Source of the DNA: Faecalicatena contorta
GTDB lineage: Bacteria > Bacillota > Clostridia > Lachnospirales > Lachnospiraceae
DNA: 32,561 nt
Direction of reading: 5' to 3'
Assembly: GCF_021531995.1 (NCBI RefSeq)
Contig: NZ_JAFBIZ010000024.1
Location: 1 to 32,561 of the forward strand
This document shows, one piece after another, positions 15,629 through 24,056 of the stretch; position 1 is the first letter of the stretch; the number at the start of each line of letters is the position of its first letter. The position numbers and the translations under genes are program-made. The notes under the pieces were generated by a model. That model saw only the letters and a list, made by a program, of their open reading frames with translations, was not told the origin of the DNA and ran no database searches.

Positions 15629-16210
15629 TTCTGCATCTTGTGCATAGTCTATATCCTGCAATTCTCTCTCTTCTTCTGCTTCCACCTGGACGCAGTTATG
15701 CCTGCGAATAATTTTCCGCCCACCTTCATCTCCCTGGAGTTCCAGAAGTTCTGGTATCAGTCTGGCGGAAAACATCGTCGGGCTCCCGGGCTTTCCATGA
15801 TACACCACAGAAGCAGTCTCCACATTCAGTCCCGGTTGATCTGCCAGACAGGCCAGTCGTTCCAGTGTGTTTTCTGACAGGCACGGTTGATCTGCCACAA
15901 AGAAGATCAGATAATCTTCTTCTGATATTACCTGCTTCAGAACCTGAATTCCTGCTTTTATTGAATACGACATCCCCTTGGGACTGTCCGGACTGTATAC
16001 CACCGGAATTCCCTCTTCTTCCATCTGTGAAAGGATCTCTTCATATTGTGTTACAACCAGTACAGAGCAGTTTTCCTGCCTTTTGCAATATTCCCGTATC
16101 ATATCCAGCCCATAGCGATACAATGGTTTTCCTTTATATGGATGTAATAGTTTATTTGTGCCAAAACGGCGGCTGTTACCAGCCGCCAGATATATGATAT
16201 ATTTATTCAT
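15623..16210 (-). CDS. mocA: Molybdenum cofactor nucleotidyltransferase (MocA/MobA-like)
   Basis: A 195-residue NTP transferase. The N-terminal loop LAAGNSRRFGTNKLL (residues 8-22) is the nucleotide-binding signature of the MobA/MocA fold. FVADQPCL near residue 105 carries the metal-binding Asp, and GKPGSPTMF the later conserved segment. MocA attaches CMP to molybdopterin to make the cytosine dinucleotide cofactor used by xanthine-dehydrogenase-family enzymes. Its ATG lies inside the last codons of the hydroxylase large subunit (8-nt overlap), strong evidence that it serves this enzyme. It is the last gene of the operon. CMP rather than GMP specificity is inferred from context. Confidence 0.88.
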   Translation of the reverse strand: MNKYIIYLAAGNSRRFGTNKLLHPYKGKPLYRYGLDMIREYCKRQENCSVLVVTQYEEILSQMEEEGIPVVYSPDSPKGMSYSIKAGIQVLKQVISEEDYLIFFVADQPCLSENTLERLACLADQPGLNVETASVVYHGKPGSPTMFSARLIPELLELQGDEGGRKIIRRHNCVQVEAEEERELQDIDYAQDAEL

Positions 16211-18494
16211 CTTCCAACCCCATGAGTATCTTCTCCGGAGTGATCGGCAATGTTCGATGCCATACTCCTGTTGCGTTATAGATGGCGTGTGCCAACGCCG
16301 GAGCCGGTGTATTAATTACGATCTCTCCAATAGATTTTGCACCAAACGGCCCTGTCGGTTCATAGCTGGATTCAAATTCCACTTTTAAATGTCCCATATC
16401 CAGCCGTGTCGGAATCTTATACTGCATAAAGGAGTTTTCCAGAATTCTTCCTTTATCTGAATATGTGACGTTTTCGTAAAGTGCCATTCCGATTCCCTGT
16501 ACCAGGCCTCCTTCTGTCTGAATCCTTGCAAGATTCGGATTGATCGGAGTACCGCAGTCTACCACTGCAACGTAATCAAGGATATCCACTTTACCAGTCT
16601 CCTTATCCAGCTCGATCTCTGCCATTCCTGCCATATAAGGCGGTGGAGATACCGGTGAACTGTGCGTTGCGGTTGTCTGAACCACAATCTCATTATTCGC
16701 CATCGACTTCGTAGCAATATCAAATCTGGAGATGCATCCTGTTCCATCCAGCTTTCGGACACCATCCCCTGTAAATTCCACCTCTTCCACCTCACAGTTC
16801 ATCATACCGGCAGCGATCTTACACATATTTTCTTTTAATTCTTCGCAGGCCATCTCTACCGCTTTTCCTGTGATATAAGTAGTTGATGATGCATAAGAGC
16901 CGGAATCGTATGGAGAGGAATCCGTATCTGCTCCATAGACCTCAATCTCATCAATCGAACATCCCATACATTCTGCTGCCATCTGTGCAAGAATCGTATC
17001 GCATCCGGTTCCCATATCTGCTGCCCCGATGATCAGATTGTAAAATCCTTCATCTCCAAGCTTCACCGTCGCAGAACCGACATCCAGATTTGAGATGCAG
17101 GATCCCTGCATTGCCAATGCCATACCAGCCGTTCGAACCTTTCCATTGCCCATATCACGTACCGGATACTTTTCATCCCAGTGGAACAATTCTTTACATC
17201 TTTCCAGACAGCGATCCAATGCACATGCCTGTGCCTTTTCTCCGTAATACGCCGGCATGACCATGCCCTCACGCACGATATTCTTCATACGCAGCTCGAT
17301 CGGATCCATCTGAAGGCGGGCCGCCAGTTCGTTTACCGCGCTCTCCAGAGCAAAAATCCCCTGCGTTGCACCGTATCCACGGTAGGCGCCTGCTGCCTGC
17401 ACATTCGTATATACCACATCATAGGCGAACCTGTGTGCTTCCAGTCCCCCTGTATACAGTGGAATGGATTTGTGACCGGACAAGCCCACCGTTGTCGGAC
17501 CATGTTCACCGTAAGCGCCTGTATTGGACAGGGTATAGACGTCCAATGCACGTATTTTTCCTTCCTTTGATGCGCCAAGTCTCACATGAACTTCCATCTC
17601 GTGGCGTGGAGTAGCTGCTGTCTGACACTCTTCTCGTGTATAGATCATTTTCGCCGGACGCTTTGTCTTCCAGGTAACAAAAGCAGGATACACCTCTGCC
17701 ACCACCGTCTGTTTTGCACCAAACCCGCCGCCGATCCTCGGTTTTTCCACCCGCACTTTTGACTTTGGAATATCCAGTGCATTGGCTATAATACGTCGGC
17801 AATGGAAGACGATCTGTGTCGAGCTGATCACATGCAGTCTTCCGTATCGATCGATCTCCGTATAGGTACGGAAGGTCTCCATCATCGCCTGCTGACAGGC
17901 CTTCACATGATACGTATGATCCACGATCTCGTCACAATCCGCAAGTACCGCATCTACATCTCCATCCGAAGACACTTCACTGGCACACAGGTTTCTCTGA
18001 TTATCTGCTCCAACAGGGCACAGCGATTCCCAGTTTTCTTCCGGGTGCACCAGAATCGGATTGTCCTTTGCCTTTCGAAAATCCAGCACCGGCTCCAGCA
18101 CCTGATAGTTCACCTTGATCATCTTCAGCGCTCTGTCTACGGCTTTTTCCGTCTCACCAGCCACGATAGCCACAACATCTCCCACATAACGCACCCTCTG
18201 ATCCAACAGCAGACGGTCATAAGGAGAAGGCTCCGGATAGGTCTGTCCGGCCATGGTAAAGCGCTTCTGCGGCACATCTTTATAAGTATAGATTCCTACG
18301 ATTCCCGGCACCTTCATTGCAATATCCGTCTTAACTTCTTCAATCCATGCGTGTGCATGCGGGCTTCGAAGTACCTTTACCACCAGAGCATCAGAAGGGG
18401 TAATATCATCTACATAGACGGGTTGCCCCAACAGGAGCTGCATGGCATCCTTCTTTCGGACGGGCTGTCCCACACTTTTCAGATTCTGTTCCAT
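16203..18494 (-). CDS. Xanthine dehydrogenase family, molybdenum-binding subunit
   Basis: A 763-residue large subunit. The N-terminal hammerhead domain has VGDVVAIVAGE (~104-114). The cofactor-binding motifs are GGGFGAK (255-261), AYRGYG (370-375), the Gly-rich GAADMGTGCDT (490-500), and FGAKSIGE (717-724) with the catalytic Glu724. Length is close to E. coli XdhA (752). The enzyme hydroxylates a purine or other N-heterocycle using water and passes electrons through 2Fe-2S clusters and FAD. YqeB and YqeC next door mark it as probably selenium-dependent, and the purine permease and xpt suggest a purine substrate. Residues alone do not separate xanthine, hypoxanthine or nicotinate. Start ATG 4 nt after the FeS subunit stop. 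Confidence 0.93.
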   Translation of the reverse strand: MEQNLKSVGQPVRKKDAMQLLLGQPVYVDDITPSDALVVKVLRSPHAHAWIEEVKTDIAMKVPGIVGIYTYKDVPQKRFTMAGQTYPEPSPYDRLLLDQRVRYVGDVVAIVAGETEKAVDRALKMIKVNYQVLEPVLDFRKAKDNPILVHPEENWESLCPVGADNQRNLCASEVSSDGDVDAVLADCDEIVDHTYHVKACQQAMMETFRTYTEIDRYGRLHVISSTQIVFHCRRIIANALDIPKSKVRVEKPRIGGGFGAKQTVVAEVYPAFVTWKTKRPAKMIYTREECQTAATPRHEMEVHVRLGASKEGKIRALDVYTLSNTGAYGEHGPTTVGLSGHKSIPLYTGGLEAHRFAYDVVYTNVQAAGAYRGYGATQGIFALESAVNELAARLQMDPIELRMKNIVREGMVMPAYYGEKAQACALDRCLERCKELFHWDEKYPVRDMGNGKVRTAGMALAMQGSCISNLDVGSATVKLGDEGFYNLIIGAADMGTGCDTILAQMAAECMGCSIDEIEVYGADTDSSPYDSGSYASSTTYITGKAVEMACEELKENMCKIAAGMMNCEVEEVEFTGDGVRKLDGTGCISRFDIATKSMANNEIVVQTTATHSSPVSPPPYMAGMAEIELDKETGKVDILDYVAVVDCGTPINPNLARIQTEGGLVQGIGMALYENVTYSDKGRILENSFMQYKIPTRLDMGHLKVEFESSYEPTGPFGAKSIGEIVINTPAPALAHAIYNATGVWHRTLPITPEKILMGLEDE

Positions 18495-18498
18495 GCGT

Positions 18499-18957
18499 TT
18501 ACACCTCCTTCTTCCAGTTCAGATATGCACGGATTCCGCGAAGCTGCCCTTCATATCCGGAACAACGGCAGAGATTTCCCGCCAGATATGCACGGATCTC
18601 ATCATCGGAGGGATCCGGATTCTCCCGAAGCAGTGCGATCGTATTCATAACGAATCCCGGATTGCAGAATCCACACTGTTCGGCTCCCTGATCTGCAATG
18701 AATCCGACGAATTCTTCCGCTTCTTCCTGAAGTCCTTCCAGTGTCTGGATCACATGTCCGTCTGCTCTTGCAGCCAGAATGCTGCAGGAAAGTACCGGTA
18801 CTCCATCCATCAGAACCGTACAAAGTCCACAGTTAGAAGTCTCACATCCACGTTTTACAGAGGCACATCCATGCGCTCTGACAAGATCAATCAGCAGAAG
18901 ATCCGGTTCTATCTCCGAAGAGATCTTTTTTCCATTCAGTGTCAGTTCTATGTTCAT
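18499..18957 (-). CDS. Xanthine dehydrogenase family, 2Fe-2S subunit
   Basis: A 152-residue small subunit with two iron-sulfur domains. The plant-ferredoxin-like half has Cys38, Cys43, Cys46 (RGCETSNCGLC) and Cys58. The helical half has CGFC (95-98) and CRC (130-132) in LCRCSGYE, the layout shared by XdhC/CoxS/PaoA-type subunits. It relays electrons from the molybdenum centre to FAD. It has no Tat signal, so the enzyme is cytoplasmic. It begins 2 nt after the FAD subunit gene and ends 4 nt before the large subunit gene, giving the order FAD, FeS, Mo. Length is normal. Confidence 0.95.
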   Translation of the reverse strand: MNIELTLNGKKISSEIEPDLLLIDLVRAHGCASVKRGCETSNCGLCTVLMDGVPVLSCSILAARADGHVIQTLEGLQEEAEEFVGFIADQGAEQCGFCNPGFVMNTIALLRENPDPSDDEIRAYLAGNLCRCSGYEGQLRGIRAYLNWKKEV

Positions 18958-18959
18958 GG

Positions 18960-19760
18960 TTAAACCTCCCGAAGTGCAAGTGCCGCACGACGTACCAGCA
19001 CTTCACATATTTTCTTACGATATTCGGCTCCCGCCCGCAGATTGCTCTGGAATACCGCGCTGTCTGCAACATCCCTGGCATATGCAGCAGCCGACTCCTC
19101 CGTCACACCGCCTGCAAGTATCTTTTTCTCATCTTCAAAAACCACTGCCTTCATTGGACGCGCTCCGATCACACATGTATACTGCCCGTTGCGCTCTGCA
19201 AGTGCGCAGGTCAGAACCGGAAAGTCCGTCTCTGTATTGCGCATCGACAGATACACCGTACGTACAGGTGTCTTTGGAACAATGACCCGAACCAGAATAT
19301 CCCGCTTTTCCCTTGGATAATCTGCGAACTCTTTTACGCTCATAATTCCCGCATGATATAATTCTACTTTTGCATCCAGTGCCATGAAAAGGGTCAGAAC
19401 ATCAGAAAAGCCAAAACGTCCGTAGATACTTCCGCCGATCGTAGCCACATTGCGAAACTGTACGCCCACGATATGACAGACTGCCTCTCTTAACGCCCCT
19501 GCGGTCATTGTGTTCAGTCCCTCATGCAGTTCCAGTGTACGAAGGGACACCATGGCTCCAATCCGATATTCCTCTGAAGTCTCTTCAATCTGATCCAGTC
19601 CAAGATCACACAGGTCGATGGCCGTTCCCCGTCTGCCATTCTGCATCTTCAGCCACAGCATACCTCCGACCACAACATTATTCTTTTTCTGGCACAGCGT
19701 GTATGCTTCTTCCAGGCTTTCGGGCCTTACATATTGTTGAAAAGAAATCATATAATCCAA
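18960..19760 (-). CDS. Xanthine dehydrogenase family, FAD-binding subunit
   Basis: A 266-residue medium subunit. VVVGGMLWLKMQ near residues 29-40 takes the place of the usual FAD pyrophosphate loop. VQFRNVATIGGSIYGRF (~102-118) is the second FAD-contact motif, with the highly conserved RN.ATIGG. The C-terminal CO-dehydrogenase flavoprotein domain follows. It hands electrons to NAD or another acceptor. It is slightly short for the family (E. coli XdhB is about 290). It is 12 nt downstream of the permease gene and first of the three subunits in the operon. Confidence 0.92.
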   Translation of the reverse strand: MDYMISFQQYVRPESLEEAYTLCQKKNNVVVGGMLWLKMQNGRRGTAIDLCDLGLDQIEETSEEYRIGAMVSLRTLELHEGLNTMTAGALREAVCHIVGVQFRNVATIGGSIYGRFGFSDVLTLFMALDAKVELYHAGIMSVKEFADYPREKRDILVRVIVPKTPVRTVYLSMRNTETDFPVLTCALAERNGQYTCVIGARPMKAVVFEDEKKILAGGVTEESAAAYARDVADSAVFQSNLRAGAEYRKKICEVLVRRAALALREV

Positions 19761-19772
19761 CCTCCGGGTTAT

Positions 19773-21173
19773 CTATGCTTCCTCTTTCGGAAGCAGAATA
19801 TTCAATATAATCGCGACAAATGCAGCCGGTACGATTCCGGAACCACCAAAGATCAGTCTGACAGTCTCCGGTAGTACCGCAAGAATTGCACCATTCGCAC
19901 CAATTCCATATCCCAGTCCCAACGCAACGGATACGATCGTCATGCTCCTTGCATTCAATGGTTCCTTTGTGATCAGCTGAATACCACTCATCACAATGGA
20001 TGAGAACATAATAACAGCGGCTCCGCCAAGTACACACTGCGGCATAATGGATACCAGTGCGGCAAGTTTCGGCAGAAGTCCGCACAGGATCAGAAATACT
20101 GCGCCACAGCCAAGTGCATATCTGTTCACGATCTTCGTCATCGTTACAAGTCCGACATTCTGGCTGAAAGATGTATTTGGAAGGACACCAAAGAGCGCTG
20201 CAAACGAAGACCCTACACCATCGCAGATGACTCCGCCGGACAGTTCTGTATCGGTTGCCTCTCGTCCCATTCCACCTTCAATACAGCCGGAGATATCCCC
20301 AACCGTCTCTACAGCAGTAACGACAAACATAATCAGAACCGGAATGATCGCACGCAGATCAAAGACCGGCTTCACCGGCAGTAACTTCGGGACTGCAACC
20401 CACTTTGCCTGTGCCACTTTGTCCCAGTTAAGTACCCATGCTTTTGTATATTCCACGCCCTCTGCGTTCACTGCAGTTGTAGAAAGGAATAACGGCAAAA
20501 CTGCACAGATGATATAACCAACAATGATTCCCAATAAGATACAGGAAGAGCTGGTCATTCCTTTGGTTCCGTGCTTCAACGCCAGAATCACAATCATTAC
20601 CACCAACGCGATCAACAGGTTCTCTACGGAACCGTAATCGCTGGCAGAAGAGCCGCCTCCGAAAGAGCTGACACCCACGCCGATCAGTGATAGACCAATT
20701 GCCAGTACTACGGTACCCGTTACAACAGACGGGAAGAATCTCCGCAGCGGTTTTAAAAAAGCTCCCAGAACCGTCTCAAAGAGACCGCCGATCATGCTGG
20801 CGCCCATAATCGCGCCATAAGCAACCACTCCGCCTCCCATAATATTTACAATGCTCTGAAATACACCGATGAATCCGGAACTGGTTCCCATGATGATCGG
20901 AACCTTTCCCCCTACCGGACCGAGTGCATACAGCTGTACCAGGGTGACGATACCGGCAATCAGCATGGCGTTCTGTAACAATGATACCTGAATTGCGGCA
21001 AAGTCCTCTGATCCGCATGCTGCGGTAATGATCAGAATCGGCGTAAGATTGCCGACAAACATCGCCAGCACATGCTGAAGTCCTAACGGAATTGCCTGTT
21101 TTAGCGGTAACTTCCCTTCAAATTCATATGGGCTGCTCATCACAGCATCTGTACTTTCCTTACTCTTATCCAT
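19773..21173 (-). CDS. NCS2 nucleobase:cation symporter (uracil-xanthine permease family)
   Basis: A 466-residue membrane protein with about 12-14 hydrophobic segments. The NCS2 signatures are visible: VETVGDISG near residue 285 with the conserved acidic residue, and LPNTSFSQNVGLVT near 330, whose QN is typical of xanthine/urate carriers rather than uracil carriers. It should import xanthine, urate or a similar purine with H+ or Na+. It leads the hydroxylase operon and has its own extended -10 promoter and an AAGGAGG site, so uptake and oxidation are co-expressed. Substrate is inference from motif and neighbours. Confidence 0.92.
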   Translation of the reverse strand: MDKSKESTDAVMSSPYEFEGKLPLKQAIPLGLQHVLAMFVGNLTPILIITAACGSEDFAAIQVSLLQNAMLIAGIVTLVQLYALGPVGGKVPIIMGTSSGFIGVFQSIVNIMGGGVVAYGAIMGASMIGGLFETVLGAFLKPLRRFFPSVVTGTVVLAIGLSLIGVGVSSFGGGSSASDYGSVENLLIALVVMIVILALKHGTKGMTSSSCILLGIIVGYIICAVLPLFLSTTAVNAEGVEYTKAWVLNWDKVAQAKWVAVPKLLPVKPVFDLRAIIPVLIMFVVTAVETVGDISGCIEGGMGREATDTELSGGVICDGVGSSFAALFGVLPNTSFSQNVGLVTMTKIVNRYALGCGAVFLILCGLLPKLAALVSIMPQCVLGGAAVIMFSSIVMSGIQLITKEPLNARSMTIVSVALGLGYGIGANGAILAVLPETVRLIFGGSGIVPAAFVAIILNILLPKEEA

Positions 21174-21207
21174 GATAACGATAATCCTCCTTCATTTATG
21201 CATAATC

Positions 21208-21216
21208 ATTATATCA
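21208..21216 (-). promoter_or_regulatory. Extended -10 promoter of the permease-hydroxylase operon
   Basis: The minus strand reads TGATATAAT, with the same CTGATATAAT core as the xpt promoter. The -35 region is weak. The leader is only about 30 nt, so there is no room for a purine riboswitch. Confidence 0.6.
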
Positions 21217-21270
21217 GAAAGAGGATGAGAATTGGAGAGAAAAATACAGGAATCGACAAACAGTCAGAAT

Positions 21271-22083
21271 TTATACCAGAAACCTGGGAATCACCGTCTC
21301 AAGAACGCTTCCTGCAATACACCGGGCTTTATCCGAGATCGTGAAGCAATTTGCCAGTTCTTCCTTTCGCGGATCGATATCCGCGATCTTAAATCCCCGG
21401 GTAACCGGATACCCCTCTCTGAGCAGGCCGCGCAGGATTCCAGTCAGCGTCGCAGGCACCGGGCATCTGCCTCCATCCTCGGTTTCAATCCATGCAATCT
21501 CCTCTCCCGCCGTTACAATATCTCCGATTTTTCTGCAATTATGAAAGATTCCCTCTTTTTCTGCATGCATGACACGTTCCTTTGAGTAACCGCCAATATT
21601 CCCAGGCACTCCTGTATTCGGATATGCAGAACCACTGCGGATGACACGTCCAAGATTATGTCCCCTACGCGTTTCAATAACGACATCCACATCTTTCCCC
21701 GCTTCAAATCCGGGGCCGAGTGCAACCGTAAGCGGTGCCAGATTCCTGCTGGTGCCCAGATTTTTCTTGGCAAGAATCGCATCCACCACTACTTCCGGGC
21801 AAAGTCTTCGGATAGAATCCCCGTTCGGATCTACCAGAACCGGGACTTCCTGTTTTTTTACCACTGCTTCTATCTCATCACAGTCATGAATCAGAACCGC
21901 CTTCATGTCTTCTACACAGGCATGTCCGTCATAGACTGCTTCACTGACTGCCACCTGGCGCCGGATAGCCGCCGGATGCTCTGCTTCCAGTACCAGAACC
22001 GGAAGTCCCGCCGACCACAGGCGATGAATCGTTCCTGTTGCCAGGTCCCCGCCCCCGCGCACAATAATCAGTTTTTTCATCAT
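21271..22083 (-). CDS. yqeB: Selenium-dependent molybdenum hydroxylase maturation protein YqeB
   Basis: A 270-residue protein matching the YqeB family: VRGGGDLATGTIHRLW at the start (Gly-rich Rossmann-type loop), AVDPNGD-like VLVDPNGDS near 95, ALGPGFEAGKDV near 130, and ETRRGHNLGRVI near 148. YqeB occurs almost only with selenium-dependent molybdenum hydroxylases and is thought to help install the labile selenium ligand; the chemistry is not fully worked out. The ATG at 22083 overlaps the yqeC stop in ATGA and has AAAGGAG upstream, so I prefer it to upstream in-frame starts. It is the last gene before the 97-nt gap holding the next promoter. Confidence 0.92.
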   Translation of the reverse strand: MMKKLIIVRGGGDLATGTIHRLWSAGLPVLVLEAEHPAAIRRQVAVSEAVYDGHACVEDMKAVLIHDCDEIEAVVKKQEVPVLVDPNGDSIRRLCPEVVVDAILAKKNLGTSRNLAPLTVALGPGFEAGKDVDVVIETRRGHNLGRVIRSGSAYPNTGVPGNIGGYSKERVMHAEKEGIFHNCRKIGDIVTAGEEIAWIETEDGGRCPVPATLTGILRGLLREGYPVTRGFKIADIDPRKEELANCFTISDKARCIAGSVLETVIPRFLV

Positions 22084-22781
22084 TCTACTTTCTCCTTCCC
22101 GATCACACAATGCTCAATATGCCGCTTCTTTAAAAGTTCCCGGATCCGCCCGGCTGCCTGCATTCGTTCCTCCGTCTCACACTGGCTGAGCACCACGCAA
22201 TACTCCCTGTCTCCGACATTCTTTCTGGTTCCATCCTCCGCCGCCAGGATCGCTGCCATCCGCTCCTCATCTAAGATCTCCCGGGGCTTGACTCCAAGAA
22301 GACACATCGCTTCTTCCTTCCGAAAGCACACTTCTTCCAGGGGTCTTCCCCATGCGCGCATTCCCATAACACCGATCACGATGTCGCAGGATTCTGGAAT
22401 CACCGGCTCATGCGAAGCCGGAACTTTGCAGGGCATGCGTTTTGATCCATCCGCCTCGATCAGTACCACATCTGCCATCTGTATATATTCATCCAATTCC
22501 TTCTCCGAAAGACTGCAAAGCTTTCCCTCTTCACAGGGAATTCCTGCCACCGCATAGGTCCCCTGCTCCCACAGCTGTCCGGCTTCCCCCAGATGCAAAA
22601 CCAGGTGTCCATCCTCCGGCCTGTGGATGTGCGTGGTTGTCGTGACGAGCACCTTTGCGCCACGCTCCGCATATCGCCTTGCAAGCTCATACATCAGCGT
22701 TGTCTTGCCTCCGGCTCCGACCAGCGCAATCACATGTCCGGTTTCCGGAAAAAAAGGAAATGTTCCTTCCATAGATATCAT
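22080..22781 (-). CDS. yqeC: Selenium cofactor biosynthesis protein YqeC
   Basis: A 233-residue P-loop protein. Walker A is GAGGKTT at 22-28, TTTTHIH follows near 48-54, and the family hallmark is IEADGSKRMPCKVP near 108-121 then HEPVIP. These match YqeC, a partner of YqeB in selenium-dependent molybdenum hydroxylase systems. The P-loop and the acidic motif suggest a nucleotide-driven step, possibly selenium transfer or cofactor handling; this is inference. It begins 5 nt after moaC and overlaps yqeB by 4 nt. Confidence 0.93.
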   Translation of the reverse strand: MISMEGTFPFFPETGHVIALVGAGGKTTLMYELARRYAERGAKVLVTTTTHIHRPEDGHLVLHLGEAGQLWEQGTYAVAGIPCEEGKLCSLSEKELDEYIQMADVVLIEADGSKRMPCKVPASHEPVIPESCDIVIGVMGMRAWGRPLEEVCFRKEEAMCLLGVKPREILDEERMAAILAAEDGTRKNVGDREYCVVLSQCETEERMQAAGRIRELLKKRHIEHCVIGKEKVE

Positions 22782-22786
22782 CGTAT

Positions 22787-23266
22787 CTAATCCTCCCGCT
22801 TAAAGTCCCCATGCACACCTCCGGATTTTTCCAGAAGGCGAATATCCGTAATCTCCATATCTTTCTGCACCGCCTTACACATATCATAGATCGTAAGCGC
22901 TGCCGTCGTAACCGCTGTCAGTGCTTCCATCTCTACACCGGTCTTCCCGTCACAACTAACACTTGCCTGTATCTCAATCTGGCAGTTTTCCTCATCCATA
23001 TGAAAAGAAAGGTCAATTCCGTGAATAGCGATCGGATGACACATCGGAATCAGATCAGATGTCTTTTTTGCTCCCATGACACCTGCGATCTGTGCCACAG
23101 TCAGCACATCTCCCTTTTTCATACCACCTGTCTGAATCAGCTGAAAAGTCTTTTCATTTACCTTCACGACTGCCGCCGCAACTGCCTTTCTGTGGGTGAC
23201 TCCCTTTTCCCCCACATCTACCATCTTCGCATTTCCCTGTATATTAAAATGTGTAAAATCATCCAT
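22787..23266 (-). CDS. moaC: Cyclic pyranopterin monophosphate synthase MoaC
   Basis: A protein of about 159 residues carrying the MoaC landmarks: AKMVDVGEKGVTHRKA near the start, LIPMCHPIAIHGID with the active-site His, GKTGVEMEALTAVT, and the closing LLEKSGGVHGD. MoaC turns the MoaA product into cPMP, the first stable molybdopterin precursor. An ATG at 23266 (MDDFTHFN) gives the usual MoaC length; an upstream in-frame start at 23296 would add ten basic residues. It follows xpt and a hairpin, and precedes yqeC by 5 nt. Confidence 0.95.
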   Translation of the reverse strand: MDDFTHFNIQGNAKMVDVGEKGVTHRKAVAAAVVKVNEKTFQLIQTGGMKKGDVLTVAQIAGVMGAKKTSDLIPMCHPIAIHGIDLSFHMDEENCQIEIQASVSCDGKTGVEMEALTAVTTAALTIYDMCKAVQKDMEITDIRLLEKSGGVHGDFKRED

Positions 23267-23313
23267 ATGCTTTCTGTTTCTCCTTCCTTCATACACGATT
23301 CATAACACAAATA

Positions 23314-23339
23314 CAGGTGGGTATACCAAAACCCACCTG
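23314..23339 (-). terminator. Hairpin between xpt and moaC
   Basis: CAGGTGGGT (23314-23322) pairs perfectly with ACCCACCTG (23331-23339) over an 8-nt loop, 28 nt after the xpt stop. The following minus-strand bases TATTTGTGTT are only modestly T-rich, so it may terminate weakly and let moaC be read from the xpt promoter. Confidence 0.6.
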
Positions 23340-23366
23340 CTGCAAATCTAATCTTAACTATGATAT

Positions 23367-23948
23367 CTAATCCTCACGAAATGTAATGCTCTGTGTATCT
23401 GCATCCATACCATCTACGATTGCCAGTGACTCTACGCGGAGTCCTTTATCGCGAAGCATCTTGCCGCCCTGCTGGAATCCCTTTTCAATTACGATTCCGA
23501 CTCCCACTACATTGGCATGTGCAGACTCGATCAGGTCGATCAGTCCCATCGCCGCACAGCCGTTAGCCATAAAGTCATCCAGAACCAGGACATTCTCTCC
23601 CGGCTGAATAAAGCGACTCGCCACGATGACATCGTACGTCCGCTTATGCGTAAAAGATTCGATCTTGGTAGACAACATTGTTCCGTCCAGATTAATGGAC
23701 TGCGTCTTTTTCGCAAATACGACCGGACAGTCAAAATACTGTGCTACGATCGCGGCAATTCCGATACCGGAAGCTTCAATCGTCAGAATCCGGTCAATCT
23801 TCACATCCGCAAAACGACGCTTGAATTCTTTTCCGATCTCGTTAAACAACTGAATGTCCATCTGATGATTCAGAAAGCTGTCCACTTTCAGAACATTCCC
23901 CGGCTTAATAATTCCATCTTTTCGAATACGTTCCTTTAAAAGTTCCAT
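23367..23948 (-). CDS. xpt: Xanthine phosphoribosyltransferase
   Basis: A 193-residue type I phosphoribosyltransferase. The PRPP-binding signature is [11 protein letters not shown] (~121-131). IEASGI near 57 and FAKKTQSI near 79 are Xpt-specific, and the N-terminus [12 protein letters not shown] is typical of Firmicute Xpt. It converts xanthine and PRPP to XMP, competing for the same purine as the hydroxylase. It has its own strong promoter with a ~30-nt leader, so the guanine riboswitch commonly found before xpt in Firmicutes is absent. Its location inside the molybdenum locus supports a purine substrate for the enzyme next door. Confidence 0.95.
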   Translation of the reverse strand: MELLKERIRKDGIIKPGNVLKVDSFLNHQMDIQLFNEIGKEFKRRFADVKIDRILTIEASGIGIAAIVAQYFDCPVVFAKKTQSINLDGTMLSTKIESFTHKRTYDVIVASRFIQPGENVLVLDDFMANGCAAMGLIDLIESAHANVVGVGIVIEKGFQQGGKMLRDKGLRVESLAIVDGMDADTQSITFRED

Positions 23949-23985
23949 GATCCTTTGTTCATCCTTTTATCTTTATTTGAACAAA

Positions 23986-24014
23986 ATTATATCAGTTTCC
24001 TTTTTTATTGTAAA
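23986..24014 (-). promoter_or_regulatory. Strong sigma-A promoter of xpt
   Basis: On the minus strand TTTACA (24009-24014), a 17-nt spacer and TATAAT (23986-23991), with TGA ahead of the -10 (extended). About 40 nt separate the -10 from the ATG. Confidence 0.8.
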
Positions 24015-24056
24015 CCTATTTCAGGATGGAAAATCCGGAACCATAGCAGAATCAAT

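Noticed and set aside
17802-18650. Plus-strand frame opposite the hydroxylase large and FeS subunits
   Set aside because: Antisense shadow of highly conserved coding sequence; His/Ile-rich translation with no motif.
21174-21270. Purine riboswitch before the NCS2 permease
   Set aside because: The promoter -10 lies only about 40 nt from the start codon, leaving too little leader for an aptamer.
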